Shown here: one piece after another, positions 6,510 to 14,070 of the stretch
Numbering within the stretch: position 1 is the stretch's first letter
Layout of the letters: every line of letters begins with the position of its first letter
From: Candidatus Njordarchaeota archaeon
GTDB lineage: Archaea; Asgardarchaeota; Njordarchaeia; Njordarchaeales; Njordarchaeaceae
Direction: 5' to 3'
NCBI GenBank assembly: GCA_029856055.1
Contig: JAHQWF010000035.1
Span: 1 to 15,071, forward strand
DNA: 15,071 nt
The notes under the pieces: generated by a model
The model's input: the letters and a program-made list of their open reading frames with translations, nothing else
The model's database searches: none
Told to the model about the DNA's origin: nothing
Position numbers and translations under genes: made by a program

Positions 6510-7928
6510 AATATTTATGTTTCTTTTTCTCAAAATCTCAACGAATTCTCGCTCAACATCACTTGGCAAATTTCTAGGCAATGATTCTCCCTTCCTAGCG
6601 AACTCTAGGTCAATTCCATATTCATACAACAACGCGTTGAAAACTACAGATATAGTGCTGAAAATCACGGACGCAGGTACTAATCCAGCCAAAAAGAAAA
6701 TTACTGCTGAAGTTATACCCACCATGATTGTTGGTACATTGTATTGTATCAGGAAAATTGGTGTTATTACGTAAGCGCCAATAAAGTAACCTATCCCTCC
6801 TAGGAGAATTAAGTACAGAAATGTAAATAGAGCCGCAACTTTACCGAAACCGATTTCAGACGCGATGACTTCTATAAATAAATCACGTAGTTTATTAATT
6901 GATTCCTTGAAGCCATCCTTAAAATTAGTTTCTCTTATTACCATAGCAGGTACTATGAAGAACGAAAAGAATCTAAGTAATTCTAGAGCGATACCAAGTA
7001 TAAAAGCTACAATAGAAGCTAATGATGCTAAGACAGCGCTAGCTCCTCCTTCTCTCTGAGATCTAGCTTGGGATTTAGCAGCTTCTATTAATACTCTTAA
7101 AACAGAAACTATGAAAGCATATATAGCTATACCTCCCTGTACTTTACTAGCTCTTCGCAACCCCCTATCAAAAGAAGCTACATCTATCTGCGGGGATCGA
7201 TACCAATCATGAGTAATTCCAACTATTACGGCATTGAAAAATGTAGCAATAAAAGTAACTGTCCATAACCCAAATATCTCAAGTATAATCCATGAATAAA
7301 AAGCGTATTCAGTGCTTCCAGTAAAACTAATTATCAGATCACTAATCAATATATTAGTAAAGCTCATTGTTAAGAGTGTGTATGAGCTTATAATCATTGA
7401 TAAAACTGTTGAGAGAATTGTACCTTTTTCCCTAAGAACAACGGATGAGCTGAGTTCCATTAATCGTCCTACGAATTTTATTCGCTCCCAATACCTAACT
7501 AAAATGAATCCGAGAATTAGTGCAAAAGCTAGTGAAATCCCGCCAAAAATAACGTTTCCTGTTACCAATAAAATAGACCCAACAGATATATCAAAGATAA
7601 GGGATAACACTAGAACTATCATTAATATTATTCTTGCTATATTTCTAATCAATAAAAGTAGCAAGAATGACATAATAAATACTATGGATATAAGTAGAGT
7701 GATGTAAGTAGTTATAAGAGGTGCGTTTTTTACAATCACTGGTGCTACGATAGATGAGAATACGGCAAGCACAGCTATAATGAAAGGAGATGCCTCGATA
7801 AGATTCTTAATTATCCAATAAGTGCCTACTCCCCAATAGACAAGTGTTAGAAACCATGAAATATGGGCTGGTACTTTAGAAGACGGGTTACCAAAACGTA
7901 GTTTTATATCAATCTCCTCGATACTCAT
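6489..7928 (-). CDS. Polytopic membrane protein resembling DUF6159
   Basis: A 479-residue protein with ten to twelve hydrophobic helices, a short polar N terminus and a soluble charged C-terminal tail from about residue 438. The middle section has features I associate with DUF6159: LLRFFSFFIVPAMVI (317-331) followed by an amphipathic KESINKLRDLF helix (341-351) and, after two further helices, SVVFNALLYEYG (427-438). No transporter or enzyme motif is visible. The ATG at 7928 is chosen over the open-frame start at 7955, because the Shine-Dalgarno GAGGTG (7941-7946) lies downstream of that codon; a TTG at 7934, six bases after the site, is an equally good start. It is convergent with tldE and downstream of the two glycosyltransferases on the same strand, separated by about 130 bases. 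Function unknown. Confidence 0.75.
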   Translation of the reverse strand: MSIEEIDIKLRFGNPSSKVPAHISWFLTLVYWGVGTYWIIKNLIEASPFIIAVLAVFSSIVAPVIVKNAPLITTYITLLISIVFIMSFLLLLLIRNIARIILMIVLVLSLIFDISVGSILLVTGNVIFGGISLAFALILGFILVRYWERIKFVGRLMELSSSVVLREKGTILSTVLSMIISSYTLLTMSFTNILISDLIISFTGSTEYAFYSWIILEIFGLWTVTFIATFFNAVIVGITHDWYRSPQIDVASFDRGLRRASKVQGGIAIYAFIVSVLRVLIEAAKSQARSQREGGASAVLASLASIVAFILGIALELLRFFSFFIVPAMVIRETNFKDGFKESINKLRDLFIEVIASEIGFGKVAALFTFLYLILLGGIGYFIGAYVITPIFLIQYNVPTIMVGITSAVIFFLAGLVPASVIFSTISVVFNALLYEYGIDLEFARKGESLPRNLPSDVEREFVEILRKRNINIPLPKNM

Positions 7929-7940
7929 ACTCAAAACACA

Positions 7941-7946
7941 CACCTC
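7941..7946 (-). promoter_or_regulatory. Ribosome binding site that decides the start of the DUF6159-like gene
   Basis: GAGGTG on the minus strand, complementary to the archaeal 16S rRNA 3' end. It lies inside the longest possible reading frame, so translation should begin after it, at TTG 7934 (six-base gap) or ATG 7928 (twelve-base gap). Confidence 0.6.
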
Positions 7947-8055
7947 ACACAACAAATTATATACTGAACTAAGACTAATGCTTTAAGGATAGTTAATAAA
8001 ATATAAATCTTGATTTATTTTAATTCATTAAATTTCGATGTATCAGATGATCTAG

Positions 8056-9525
8056 TTACCATTTAGATAGAAATGTTTTGAATCCAGTATATATGAATGG
8101 AATACTGAAAATTAGGAAAGCTAATCCTGTGAAATATAAATGAGTGTACATAGAATAGAAAAATCCTAACAACAAAACTTGGCCGATAATGCTCTCTAAG
8201 AGAGCCAATCCCCTATTATAGAACGCCTTCTTACCTTTCGGTGTGACTTCCCACGCAACATTTTTACCTAGGATAGCCCTTGCAGAGGAGATAATGAAAG
8301 TTGGTATCAACGATATTAATAATGCACTTGCTCTTCCGAGGTTAATCATTGCTCTTAACAAGCTATAGTTTTCTTCACGTATTGAATCTAAATAGCACGC
8401 TACATAAAAAATCAGAACAACATTCCATACAGCTGATAAAATCGGTGGTAGAGATAATAGATCCATACATAGAATTAACGAGAAGATGCCTATAACAATG
8501 AATATTAAATTAATCATCGTTATCTGATATTGAATTAAGTATAGTAATATATCTAGCTTTAATCTCAAAGGTATCTTACTGGAAACTAAATCTTTAAAGT
8601 ACTTAATAGCAGTCTTTAATCCACCATAAGCCCATCTTTTTTGCTGAGTTTTAAGGGCTTTATATGTTTTAGGTGCCTCAATAAATCCTTTTGCATTCTC
8701 AGCGAAGCCAATTTTATATCCTCTAGAAAGCAGTCTCATAGTTAATGGTAAATCATCAATAATTATCTCGTTATCCCATCCACCAATTTCTCTTATGACA
8801 TCCGTCTTTATGGCGCTACAAGTCCCAATAAAAGGTATAGAAAAACCAGCCCGCTGACGTCCAATGAAGAGAGTTTTCTTAAGAAAATTCCAGGATATTG
8901 CTTGGGTCTCGCATAAATCGTTTTCGAATGTATTTTTCACATTTATGTCAGATACAGCAGCTGCGTGTCCAGAGGTTTCCATAAATGAAACCATTTCCTT
9001 TACATAATCTTCATTTATATACGCATCAGCATCAAGAAACAAGATGTATTCACCTGTAATATGTTTTAATGCTTCATTCAATGCTCCAGCTTTTCCGCCC
9101 ACTGGAATGAGTCTATTAATAAAAATGAACTTTATATCTGCTCTCTCAAGTAATCTAACTAATCGTCTCTTTAGGGCCTTTGCCTCTATTTGAGGGTCGT
9201 CGCTAATAATAATTAATTCAATTAATTGTTTTGGATAATTCTGCATTAAGATGTGTTTTACGGCTTCTTCTACTATCTCAATGGGTTCCGATTTAATAGG
9301 GATTACGATTGATACTCTCTTATCAGTAATAGTTGGGTAATCATGTGGATTTTCTTTCTTGAACTTGTAATTCAAGTAATAAGTTATTTGAAGGGCTAGA
9401 AACAAAATTATCACAATTATTGTTAATAATAGAAGCGAATACAGAATTGTGATAACAAAGCGCTTTGGGAAAAGAATTCTTAGTAAGCTTATTAAGTAGC
9501 CATATGTACTATAGAGGTTGTTCAT
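8056..9525 (-). CDS. Membrane-bound family 2 glycosyltransferase (processive type)
   Basis: A 489-residue GT-A glycosyltransferase with one N-terminal membrane helix (about 25-50) and several C-terminal helices (about 325-480), the layout of cellulose/hyaluronan-synthase-like GT2 enzymes. The catalytic part begins RVSIVIPIKSEP (70-81) and keeps the nucleotide-sugar and metal residues SDDP (108-111) and LDADAY (D165-A-D167). The acceptor-side acid lies in IDDLPLTMRL (D257/D258). The processivity signature is QQKRW (Q294, R297, W298). It should transfer sugars from an activated nucleotide donor on the cytoplasmic face and may export the chain through its helices. It lies 27 bases after a second GT2 gene on the same strand. 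Substrate and product cannot be read from the sequence; a surface polysaccharide or glycolipid is inferred. Confidence 0.92.
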   Translation of the reverse strand: MNNLYSTYGYLISLLRILFPKRFVITILYSLLLLTIIVIILFLALQITYYLNYKFKKENPHDYPTITDKRVSIVIPIKSEPIEIVEEAVKHILMQNYPKQLIELIIISDDPQIEAKALKRRLVRLLERADIKFIFINRLIPVGGKAGALNEALKHITGEYILFLDADAYINEDYVKEMVSFMETSGHAAAVSDINVKNTFENDLCETQAISWNFLKKTLFIGRQRAGFSIPFIGTCSAIKTDVIREIGGWDNEIIIDDLPLTMRLLSRGYKIGFAENAKGFIEAPKTYKALKTQQKRWAYGGLKTAIKYFKDLVSSKIPLRLKLDILLYLIQYQITMINLIFIVIGIFSLILCMDLLSLPPILSAVWNVVLIFYVACYLDSIREENYSLLRAMINLGRASALLISLIPTFIISSARAILGKNVAWEVTPKGKKAFYNRGLALLESIIGQVLLLGFFYSMYTHLYFTGLAFLIFSIPFIYTGFKTFLSKW

Positions 9526-9552
9526 TGTTGCTCAACATGCTTAGTAATTGTT

Positions 9553-10989
9553 TTAGATCATCGGAATTGCGGTATTCGAATTAAATATCTTTGGCAAGAA
9601 ATTCATAATTATGGAACTATGGTTATTGTTCCCAGTAATTTGCTTAAGTAATATAGGAATATGTGTTGTTCTATGCCATTTAGTCGGGGCGAAAATCGCT
9701 TCGAGAGTCGCTACTATCGAGATAAATGCCTCCACAGCTATTATCGCATAAAAGAAAGCAATCTCTTTTCTGGTCAAATTTTTTCTTTTCGAGATTATTT
9801 TAGATAATATTATTGAGTATGTAGTTAAAAGCAGAATTAATGGAACATTAGCTAGTATAGAAACAAAGATTGGTAGCTCCTTACTATAACCTGTCAATAT
9901 CATTAATAGATTGCTTAAGAAACTAAAGAAAAACCATAAACTACCTATAACACCTGCGAGAGTAGCTATAGATGTGAATAAACCTACATAAATAGTTTTC
10001 TTTCCGCCAATAAATGTTTTAGGGATAGATATTATCCCCCCTTTTAGCCATCTTAATCTCTGCTTAATGAACTGTTTTAAAGTAGGTACTGCTTGTGTAA
10101 CAGTCGGTTTATCGATTACTATAATTTTATAGTTATTATTGAACTTTAGTACACGATATGTTAAATCAATGTCCTCTGTAGGATGTAATGGATGCCAACC
10201 ACCTAACTCCTCTATAATATTTCTCCTAATATAATATCCAGATCCTAGTACAGGGGCGAAACCCCATTTCTTAGACATATTAGTATAAATCTCACGGAAA
10301 ATCTCGAACTCGACTTTCTGTCCTCGCTCTAACCAATTTCCATAATTAACAGCAGCAATCCTACTGAATTGAACTACAGATATTCTCTTATCTTCCATAA
10401 ATAGTTTTGCAGCAATTTCCGCATGGTCTTCTTGCGGTATATCCTCGGCATCATAGATACCTATGATTTCGCCTACTGCTATTTTCAGCGCTTCATTTAG
10501 TGCTGCTGGTTTTGTCTTGAGCCCAGATCTATTGTATGCAATGTGAATAATCTTATCCTTATAAGCTATCTTTGTAGGTAATCCGTCATGCTCCTCTATG
10601 ATTTCTGCTGTTTCTTTGATTTTATTTATAGTAACTTCATCATCCGGCTCCAGAGCAAAAATCCATTGTATTTTGCTCGGATTGTATTTTAGACGAACAA
10701 CTTTACTGAAAATACTATCTATTATGTTTTCCTCTTTATAAGCAGGAATAATTACAGATAAGTGAGGGTAATCATTAATATCTATGGGGTGAGGATTATC
10801 TAATTTAACTAATTCTTCATCGCTATCTTTTTTATTATTTAAAAGATGCATACCAAAAATAAATTGAATCATTAAGATTATAGATATCAGAATCGAAAAC
10901 AGAATGTTGGCACACATTAGTATCTTGTATGCTAGAATGCCTATCACTGATACTCCAATCTTCAGTAAGAAGCTACTGCTAAGTCTCAT
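9553..10989 (-). CDS. Membrane-bound family 2 glycosyltransferase
   Basis: A 478-residue GT2 enzyme, first gene of a two-glycosyltransferase operon. Two hydrophobic N-terminal segments (about 6-48) precede the GT-A domain. The domain opens HLSVIIPAYKEE (76-87) and has EPDD (114-117), YDAEDIPQ (DxE-type metal site, D180/E182/D183), PTEDIDLTYR with the general-base acid (E272/D273), and QRLRW (Q310, R313, W314). Four C-terminal helices follow, ending with APTKWHRTTH (434-443), a cytoplasmic sequence common in this GT2 branch. Its closest relatives are probably cellulose-synthase-like archaeal and bacterial enzymes. The start is set at ATG 10989, because the upstream GTG codon is itself part of the GGTG ribosome site. 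It shares only family motifs with the second GT, so the two are not a recent duplication and likely add different sugars. Confidence 0.9.
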   Translation of the reverse strand: MRLSSSFLLKIGVSVIGILAYKILMCANILFSILISIILMIQFIFGMHLLNNKKDSDEELVKLDNPHPIDINDYPHLSVIIPAYKEENIIDSIFSKVVRLKYNPSKIQWIFALEPDDEVTINKIKETAEIIEEHDGLPTKIAYKDKIIHIAYNRSGLKTKPAALNEALKIAVGEIIGIYDAEDIPQEDHAEIAAKLFMEDKRISVVQFSRIAAVNYGNWLERGQKVEFEIFREIYTNMSKKWGFAPVLGSGYYIRRNIIEELGGWHPLHPTEDIDLTYRVLKFNNNYKIIVIDKPTVTQAVPTLKQFIKQRLRWLKGGIISIPKTFIGGKKTIYVGLFTSIATLAGVIGSLWFFFSFLSNLLMILTGYSKELPIFVSILANVPLILLLTTYSIILSKIISKRKNLTRKEIAFFYAIIAVEAFISIVATLEAIFAPTKWHRTTHIPILLKQITGNNNHSSIIMNFLPKIFNSNTAIPMI

Positions 10990-10995
10990 AATCGA

Positions 10996-11000
10996 CACCA
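10996..11000 (-). promoter_or_regulatory. Ribosome binding site of the glycosyltransferase operon
   Basis: TGGTG on the minus strand, six bases before ATG 10989. Since it overlaps the alternative GTG start, it argues for the shorter protein. Confidence 0.45.
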
Positions 11001-11366
11001 GTTGTTTTTGAACCAGTTCTCTGAAAATCGTGACATTAATAATCTGATAAAAAACGCAATTAAAAGATTTATCATATCAATAATATTAATCAATTAAATC
11101 ATATTAATGAACTAAACCTACAATATAAACGTTCCACCAAATAATCATAGTGTATAAGAATACTAAAAATAGCCATTTATGTATAGGTATTTATAAAACT
11201 TGAGTAATGATTTTTCGAGCTATGAAAAAGATAATTTTATATATCCTTGATAACACTTTTTTAATCTGTCTAAAGTTAAGAAAAGACTAATCGTACGAGA
11301 GATCAGATTGGAATTCGCATATGTAATATATATTGTGTCATTTAGAGGATTCCAGAGGTGATCTGA
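10999..11366. other. Divergent intergenic region with several promoter-like elements
   Basis: This gap separates the glycosyltransferase operon (minus) from the aCPSF2-like gene (plus). It is very AT-rich and has no sizeable gene. For the minus strand, AATTAAAAGATTT (11058-11070) reads as a TATA-like element about 50 bases before expected transcription start to ATG. For the plus strand, TAATATATAT (11324-11333) fits a short-leader promoter for the nuclease gene. A third strong element, TATTTATAAAACT (11188-11200, plus), points at neither gene start and lies 28 bases before a 22-codon micro-ORF. A loose inverted repeat (ATTAATAATCTGATAAA near 11038 against TTTATCATATCAATAATATTAAT) is also present. 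The assignments are by eye. Confidence 0.4.
11355..11362 (+). promoter_or_regulatory. Full-consensus Shine-Dalgarno site of the aCPSF2-like gene
   Basis: GAGGTGAT is fully complementary to the archaeal 16S rRNA 3' end. It lies four bases before the GTG codon at 11367 and fixes this start. Confidence 0.7.
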
Positions 11367-12632
11367 GTGTTAAAGATACGATTCCTTGGGGGCGTTAGGC
11401 GCATCGGAGCATCTGGCATTCTGGTGGACACTGAAAAACATAAGATATTGTTAGATTATGGAAGTTATCCGTCCAAAAAGCCAGATTTTCCGCTTCCTGT
11501 TTCACCATATGAAATAGATGCTATAGTATTATCGCACGCCCATATTGACCACAGTGGGGCTATTCCTTTACTATATAAGGGAGCTAAAGGACCATTATTA
11601 ATTACTACACCACTTACATTAGAATTATCTGATTTACTAATTAATGATATGATAAAGATCAGTGGAAATAAATTACCGTTCTCGAAAACAGAGTTAAATA
11701 AAATGATACAGCATGCTGTTCCTGTTACATACAATGAGCAAGTAGAGCTATTTGACGGAGTAAGAGTAACTCTTAAGAATGCTGGTCATATTCCGGGAAG
11801 CGCGTCAATACTACTTGAGATAGATGGAACAAAAATTTGGTATACTGGAGATATAAATCTAACAAATACAAGGCTAATTGAAGGTGCTGAGATCGTTAAA
11901 GATGCGGACTATGTTATAATAGAGAGCACGTATGCATATAAGGATCATCCAGATAGAGAAAAAGAAGAAAGAAGATTCTATAAGGCAGTTAAAGAGCTGG
12001 TGGAGGATGGCTTCACTGTACTAATACCAGCTTTTGCAGTTGGCAGATCGCAGGAAGTAATGTGTATTTTATGGCATCATGGTTTTGATGGTCGCACTGC
12101 ACTCGATGGAATGGCTCAAACAGCTACATCAATATTCTTGTCATATCCAGAGTACCTAAGAGATTTCCTAGAACTAAAACATAGCGCAAGGCATATAAAA
12201 TGGATGAAAAGCAGGAGTCAGAGAAGAAAAATGTTGAAGAGACCTGGTGCTGTTATATCACCTGCAGGAATGTTCAGTGGTGGTTGGTCAGAATGGTATC
12301 TAAGGCAGATCTATAATAAAGAGGAAGCAGCGATAATTTTTGTTTCATATCAAGTTCCAGGCACAGTTGGTAGAAAGATACTAGATGAAAAAAAGGTTGT
12401 TTTGGGTGGCAAAGTAAGAGAGGTGAAGGCAAAAGTTGATTTCTTCGAGCTATCATCTCACAGTGGCAGAACGCAACTAAATAAAATAATTTCCTCGTTG
12501 GAGGATCCTCAAAAAATCTTTGTTGTACATGGAGAAAGCGACGTGGCAGAATCTTTCGCCAAAGAGATTTATGAGAAATATGGTTTCGATGCGATAGCCC
12601 CATACCCCGGTGACATTGCTTTTCTGGATTAA
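11367..12632 (+). CDS. aCPSF2-like metallo-beta-lactamase/beta-CASP ribonuclease
   Basis: A 421-residue protein of the beta-CASP branch of metallo-beta-lactamase nucleases. MBL motifs: HAHIDH (H57, H59, D61, H62), GHIPGSAS (H141) and YTGDIN (D162). The beta-CASP domain is inserted at about 185-350 and begins with motif A, IESTYA (E186), followed by PAFAVGRSQE (221-230). Motif B is SSHSGR (H365) and motif C is VVHGES (H388). All zinc and CASP residues are present, so it should be an active zinc-dependent RNase in RNA 3'-end processing or decay. The length and the lack of N-terminal KH domains fit aCPSF2, not aCPSF1 (about 630 residues or more), and the motifs are CPSF73-like, not RNase J-like. 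It starts with GTG behind a perfect Shine-Dalgarno site. It is monocistronic, convergent with the next gene. Confidence 0.92.
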   Translation: MLKIRFLGGVRRIGASGILVDTEKHKILLDYGSYPSKKPDFPLPVSPYEIDAIVLSHAHIDHSGAIPLLYKGAKGPLLITTPLTLELSDLLINDMIKISGNKLPFSKTELNKMIQHAVPVTYNEQVELFDGVRVTLKNAGHIPGSASILLEIDGTKIWYTGDINLTNTRLIEGAEIVKDADYVIIESTYAYKDHPDREKEERRFYKAVKELVEDGFTVLIPAFAVGRSQEVMCILWHHGFDGRTALDGMAQTATSIFLSYPEYLRDFLELKHSARHIKWMKSRSQRRKMLKRPGAVISPAGMFSGGWSEWYLRQIYNKEEAAIIFVSYQVPGTVGRKILDEKKVVLGGKVREVKAKVDFFELSSHSGRTQLNKIISSLEDPQKIFVVHGESDVAESFAKEIYEKYGFDAIAPYPGDIAFLD

Positions 12633-12638
12633 AGAAAA

Positions 12639-12653
12639 TTTAATTATTTTTTG
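12639..12653 (+). terminator. Oligo-T terminator of the aCPSF2-like gene
   Basis: TTTAATTATTTTTTG follows the nuclease stop by about ten bases and overlaps the stop of the convergent membrane protein gene. It is a U-tract terminator without a hairpin. Confidence 0.4.
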
Positions 12654-13357
12654 CTAGCCATATAAAGTGATGCTCCTGCTAAAAGAAAACCTATGAACAA
12701 GAGTAATTCTCCAAAATAAAATAACATGTCAGCGTATATTAATAAGATCGGATAATCACTGACATTAATAATTGAAACAACTAAATAAAGCAGTGATCCA
12801 ATTAGAAGAAATATACCTGATATCTTTACTTTACTGGATATAACATTTATTGAACTAATTCTAATGAAGTTGTACCCCATGTAAAAAATAGCCACAACAA
12901 TAATAATATTAAGTAAGACGTTTAAATAGATGGTAGCTTCAGAAGTATTCTGAAGTATTTTTAATAGTTCATCTGGCGATGGCCAAAGAGTGAATAAGAT
13001 CATTGAATCATACAAGTGCATTACACCCCAGATAGTGAGGAAGAATGAAGTTAATCCTGCTCTAGTCAAACTGATTGTTTTCGTGAGACGCACATAAAAA
13101 TTGCCAACGATTATGTAACTCAAACCTAGAAGTGCCTTAGATATTATAAATATCGAAAAATTGATCTCCCAATTCTCTGCAACGTGATAAAGGATGTATC
13201 TTTCAAGAGCAGTATCAAAGAGAACTGTTGCTAAGGTATATATTAACACGGAACTCGCTAATAATATCAATGATTTACTGAAGTGAGATAATGGTACTTT
13301 CATATCCCTTTTCTTCTCTATCTGGTCTGTTCTAAAGATCTCCTCAATGGAATCCAT
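12644..13357 (-). CDS. Membrane protein, six predicted helices, unknown function
   Basis: A 237-residue protein with a polar, charged N terminus (1-26, cytoplasmic by its KK/RD content) and six likely membrane helices at about 28-48, 66-87, 97-122, 141-165, 177-199 and 205-232. A longer extracytoplasmic loop (WPSPDELLKILQNTSEAT, 125-142) separates helices 3 and 4. No Cys cluster, charged membrane residue pair or enzyme motif stands out. The ATG has an excellent GAGGTG ribosome site (13365-13370) seven bases upstream. The gene is divergent from the NUDIX gene, with a shared 112-base control region, and convergent with the aCPSF2-like gene with only 11 bases between stops. I do not recognise the family. 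Confidence 0.75.
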   Translation of the reverse strand: MDSIEEIFRTDQIEKKRDMKVPLSHFSKSLILLASSVLIYTLATVLFDTALERYILYHVAENWEINFSIFIISKALLGLSYIIVGNFYVRLTKTISLTRAGLTSFFLTIWGVMHLYDSMILFTLWPSPDELLKILQNTSEATIYLNVLLNIIIVVAIFYMGYNFIRISSINVISSKVKISGIFLLIGSLLYLVVSIINVSDYPILLIYADMLFYFGELLLFIGFLLAGASLYMASKK

Positions 13358-13371
13358 TGATAAACACCTCG

Positions 13372-13414
13372 ACCTTTATGGAAAAAATTAATGTAAATAT
13401 GAAAATATAAAGGT
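13372..13414. promoter_or_regulatory. Divergent promoter region with 8-bp inverted repeat
   Basis: ACCTTTAT (13372-13379) is repeated in inverted form as ATAAAGGT (13407-13414), with a 27-base spacer. The right arm overlaps the minus-strand TATA candidate CCTTTATATTTT (13402-13413) of the membrane protein gene, and the left arm lies between its expected transcription start and ribosome site. A plus-strand TATA candidate for the NUDIX gene (TTATTAAATG, 13421-13430) lies just beyond. The repeat could be an operator for a regulator controlling the pair, or chance. Confidence 0.3.
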
Positions 13415-13457
13415 TAGAAATTATTAAATGAATCACATATTTTAGGGAGAGTAATAA

Positions 13458-13463
13458 GAGGTG
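13458..13463 (+). promoter_or_regulatory. Ribosome binding site that decides the NUDIX start
   Basis: GAGGTG lies six bases before ATG 13470. The in-frame GTG at 13461 is the last half of this site, so it cannot be the real start; the protein is three residues shorter than the open frame suggests. Confidence 0.65.
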
Positions 13464-13469
13464 CTATAT

Positions 13470-13934
13470 ATGGTCAGAGTAGAGACACTTATGTACATCA
13501 TAAAAGATAACGAAGTCTTATTGATATATAAAAAAAGAGGCATGGGTAAAGGTCTTTACAATGGTGTGGGAGGCAAGGTAGAAGAGGGAGAAGCTATTGA
13601 AGATGCGGTTATAAGAGAGTGTATTGAGGAAGTGGGAGTAAAGCCAAAAAACATTAAATGGATGGGCTTGCTGGAGTTCTGGAATAATAGTAAACTGCAT
13701 GGATATGTTTATGTGTTTACTGCAAATAGCTTTGAAGGCAAGCTGAGAGAGAGTGATGAAGCAAAACCAATATGGTTTAAGATCGAAGAGATACCTTATG
13801 ATAAAATGTGGGGAGATGATTTATATTGGTTACCGCTTGTTCTCAAAGATAAAAAAATTCTTGGAAGATTCTGGTTTACCAATTGGGAAAAAATAATAAG
13901 AAAAGAGATCTATGTGTTACATGAAGCGATTTAA
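13470..13934 (+). CDS. MutT/MTH1-like NUDIX hydrolase (probable oxidised-purine NTP pyrophosphatase)
   Basis: A 154-residue NUDIX enzyme that should hydrolyse a nucleoside triphosphate to the monophosphate and pyrophosphate. The NUDIX box (GX5EX7REUXEEXGU) is complete at residues 35-57, with E41, R49, E50, E53, E54 and G56. The sequence before it, RGMGKGLYNGVGGK (23-36), parallels the same part of human MTH1 (NUDT1). Further on, IPYDKMWGDDLYWLPL (108-123) parallels the MTH1 stretch with the 8-oxopurine-recognising Trp117, Asp119 and Asp120 (here W114, D116, D117). The MTH1 base-pocket Asn is also matched (N31). An oxidised-purine sanitising role is therefore likely, though the substrate is inferred from motif similarity. 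The start is set by the ribosome site. The gene stands alone, divergent from a membrane protein gene. Confidence 0.9.
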   Translation: MVRVETLMYIIKDNEVLLIYKKRGMGKGLYNGVGGKVEEGEAIEDAVIRECIEEVGVKPKNIKWMGLLEFWNNSKLHGYVYVFTANSFEGKLRESDEAKPIWFKIEEIPYDKMWGDDLYWLPLVLKDKKILGRFWFTNWEKIIRKEIYVLHEAI

Positions 13935-14014
13935 ATAATTACATTATATAATTCTAAATTATGAACAATACTATATATATTGCTTATATGATAAAGCTAA
14001 ATTATGTCATAGGA

Positions 14015-14027
14015 TTAAATAAATATA
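14015..14027 (+). promoter_or_regulatory. Putative TATA element of the nucleotidyltransferase-like gene
   Basis: TTAAATAAATATA would place transcription start near 14046, upstream of the ATG at 14071 but downstream of the alternative GTG at 14035. Together with the GTGAT ribosome site at 14062-14066 it supports the shorter protein. Confidence 0.35.
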
Positions 14028-14070
14028 CGCTTATGTGATAGCTCGTAATCCATATTCTCTAGTGATTCTT

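Noticed and set aside
7312..7707. Plus-strand 131-codon open frame inside the DUF6159-like gene
   Set aside because: A mirror of the long minus-strand membrane protein gene; no start signals and no family resemblance.
7929..7955. TTG start at 7955 for the DUF6159-like gene
   Set aside because: The GAGGTG ribosome site lies downstream of this codon, so initiation should be at 7934 or 7928.
12274..12603. Minus-strand 109-codon open frame inside the aCPSF2-like gene
   Set aside because: The plus strand here carries beta-CASP motifs B and C; the minus frame has irregular, Pro/His/Arg-rich sequence.
13461..13469. Earlier GTG start for the NUDIX gene
   Set aside because: The GTG forms part of the GAGGTG ribosome site; ATG 13470 has the correct spacing.
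14035..14070. Earlier GTG start for the nucleotidyltransferase-like gene
   Set aside because: It lies upstream of the transcription start expected from the TATA-like element and lacks a ribosome site, whereas ATG 14071 has GTGAT before it.
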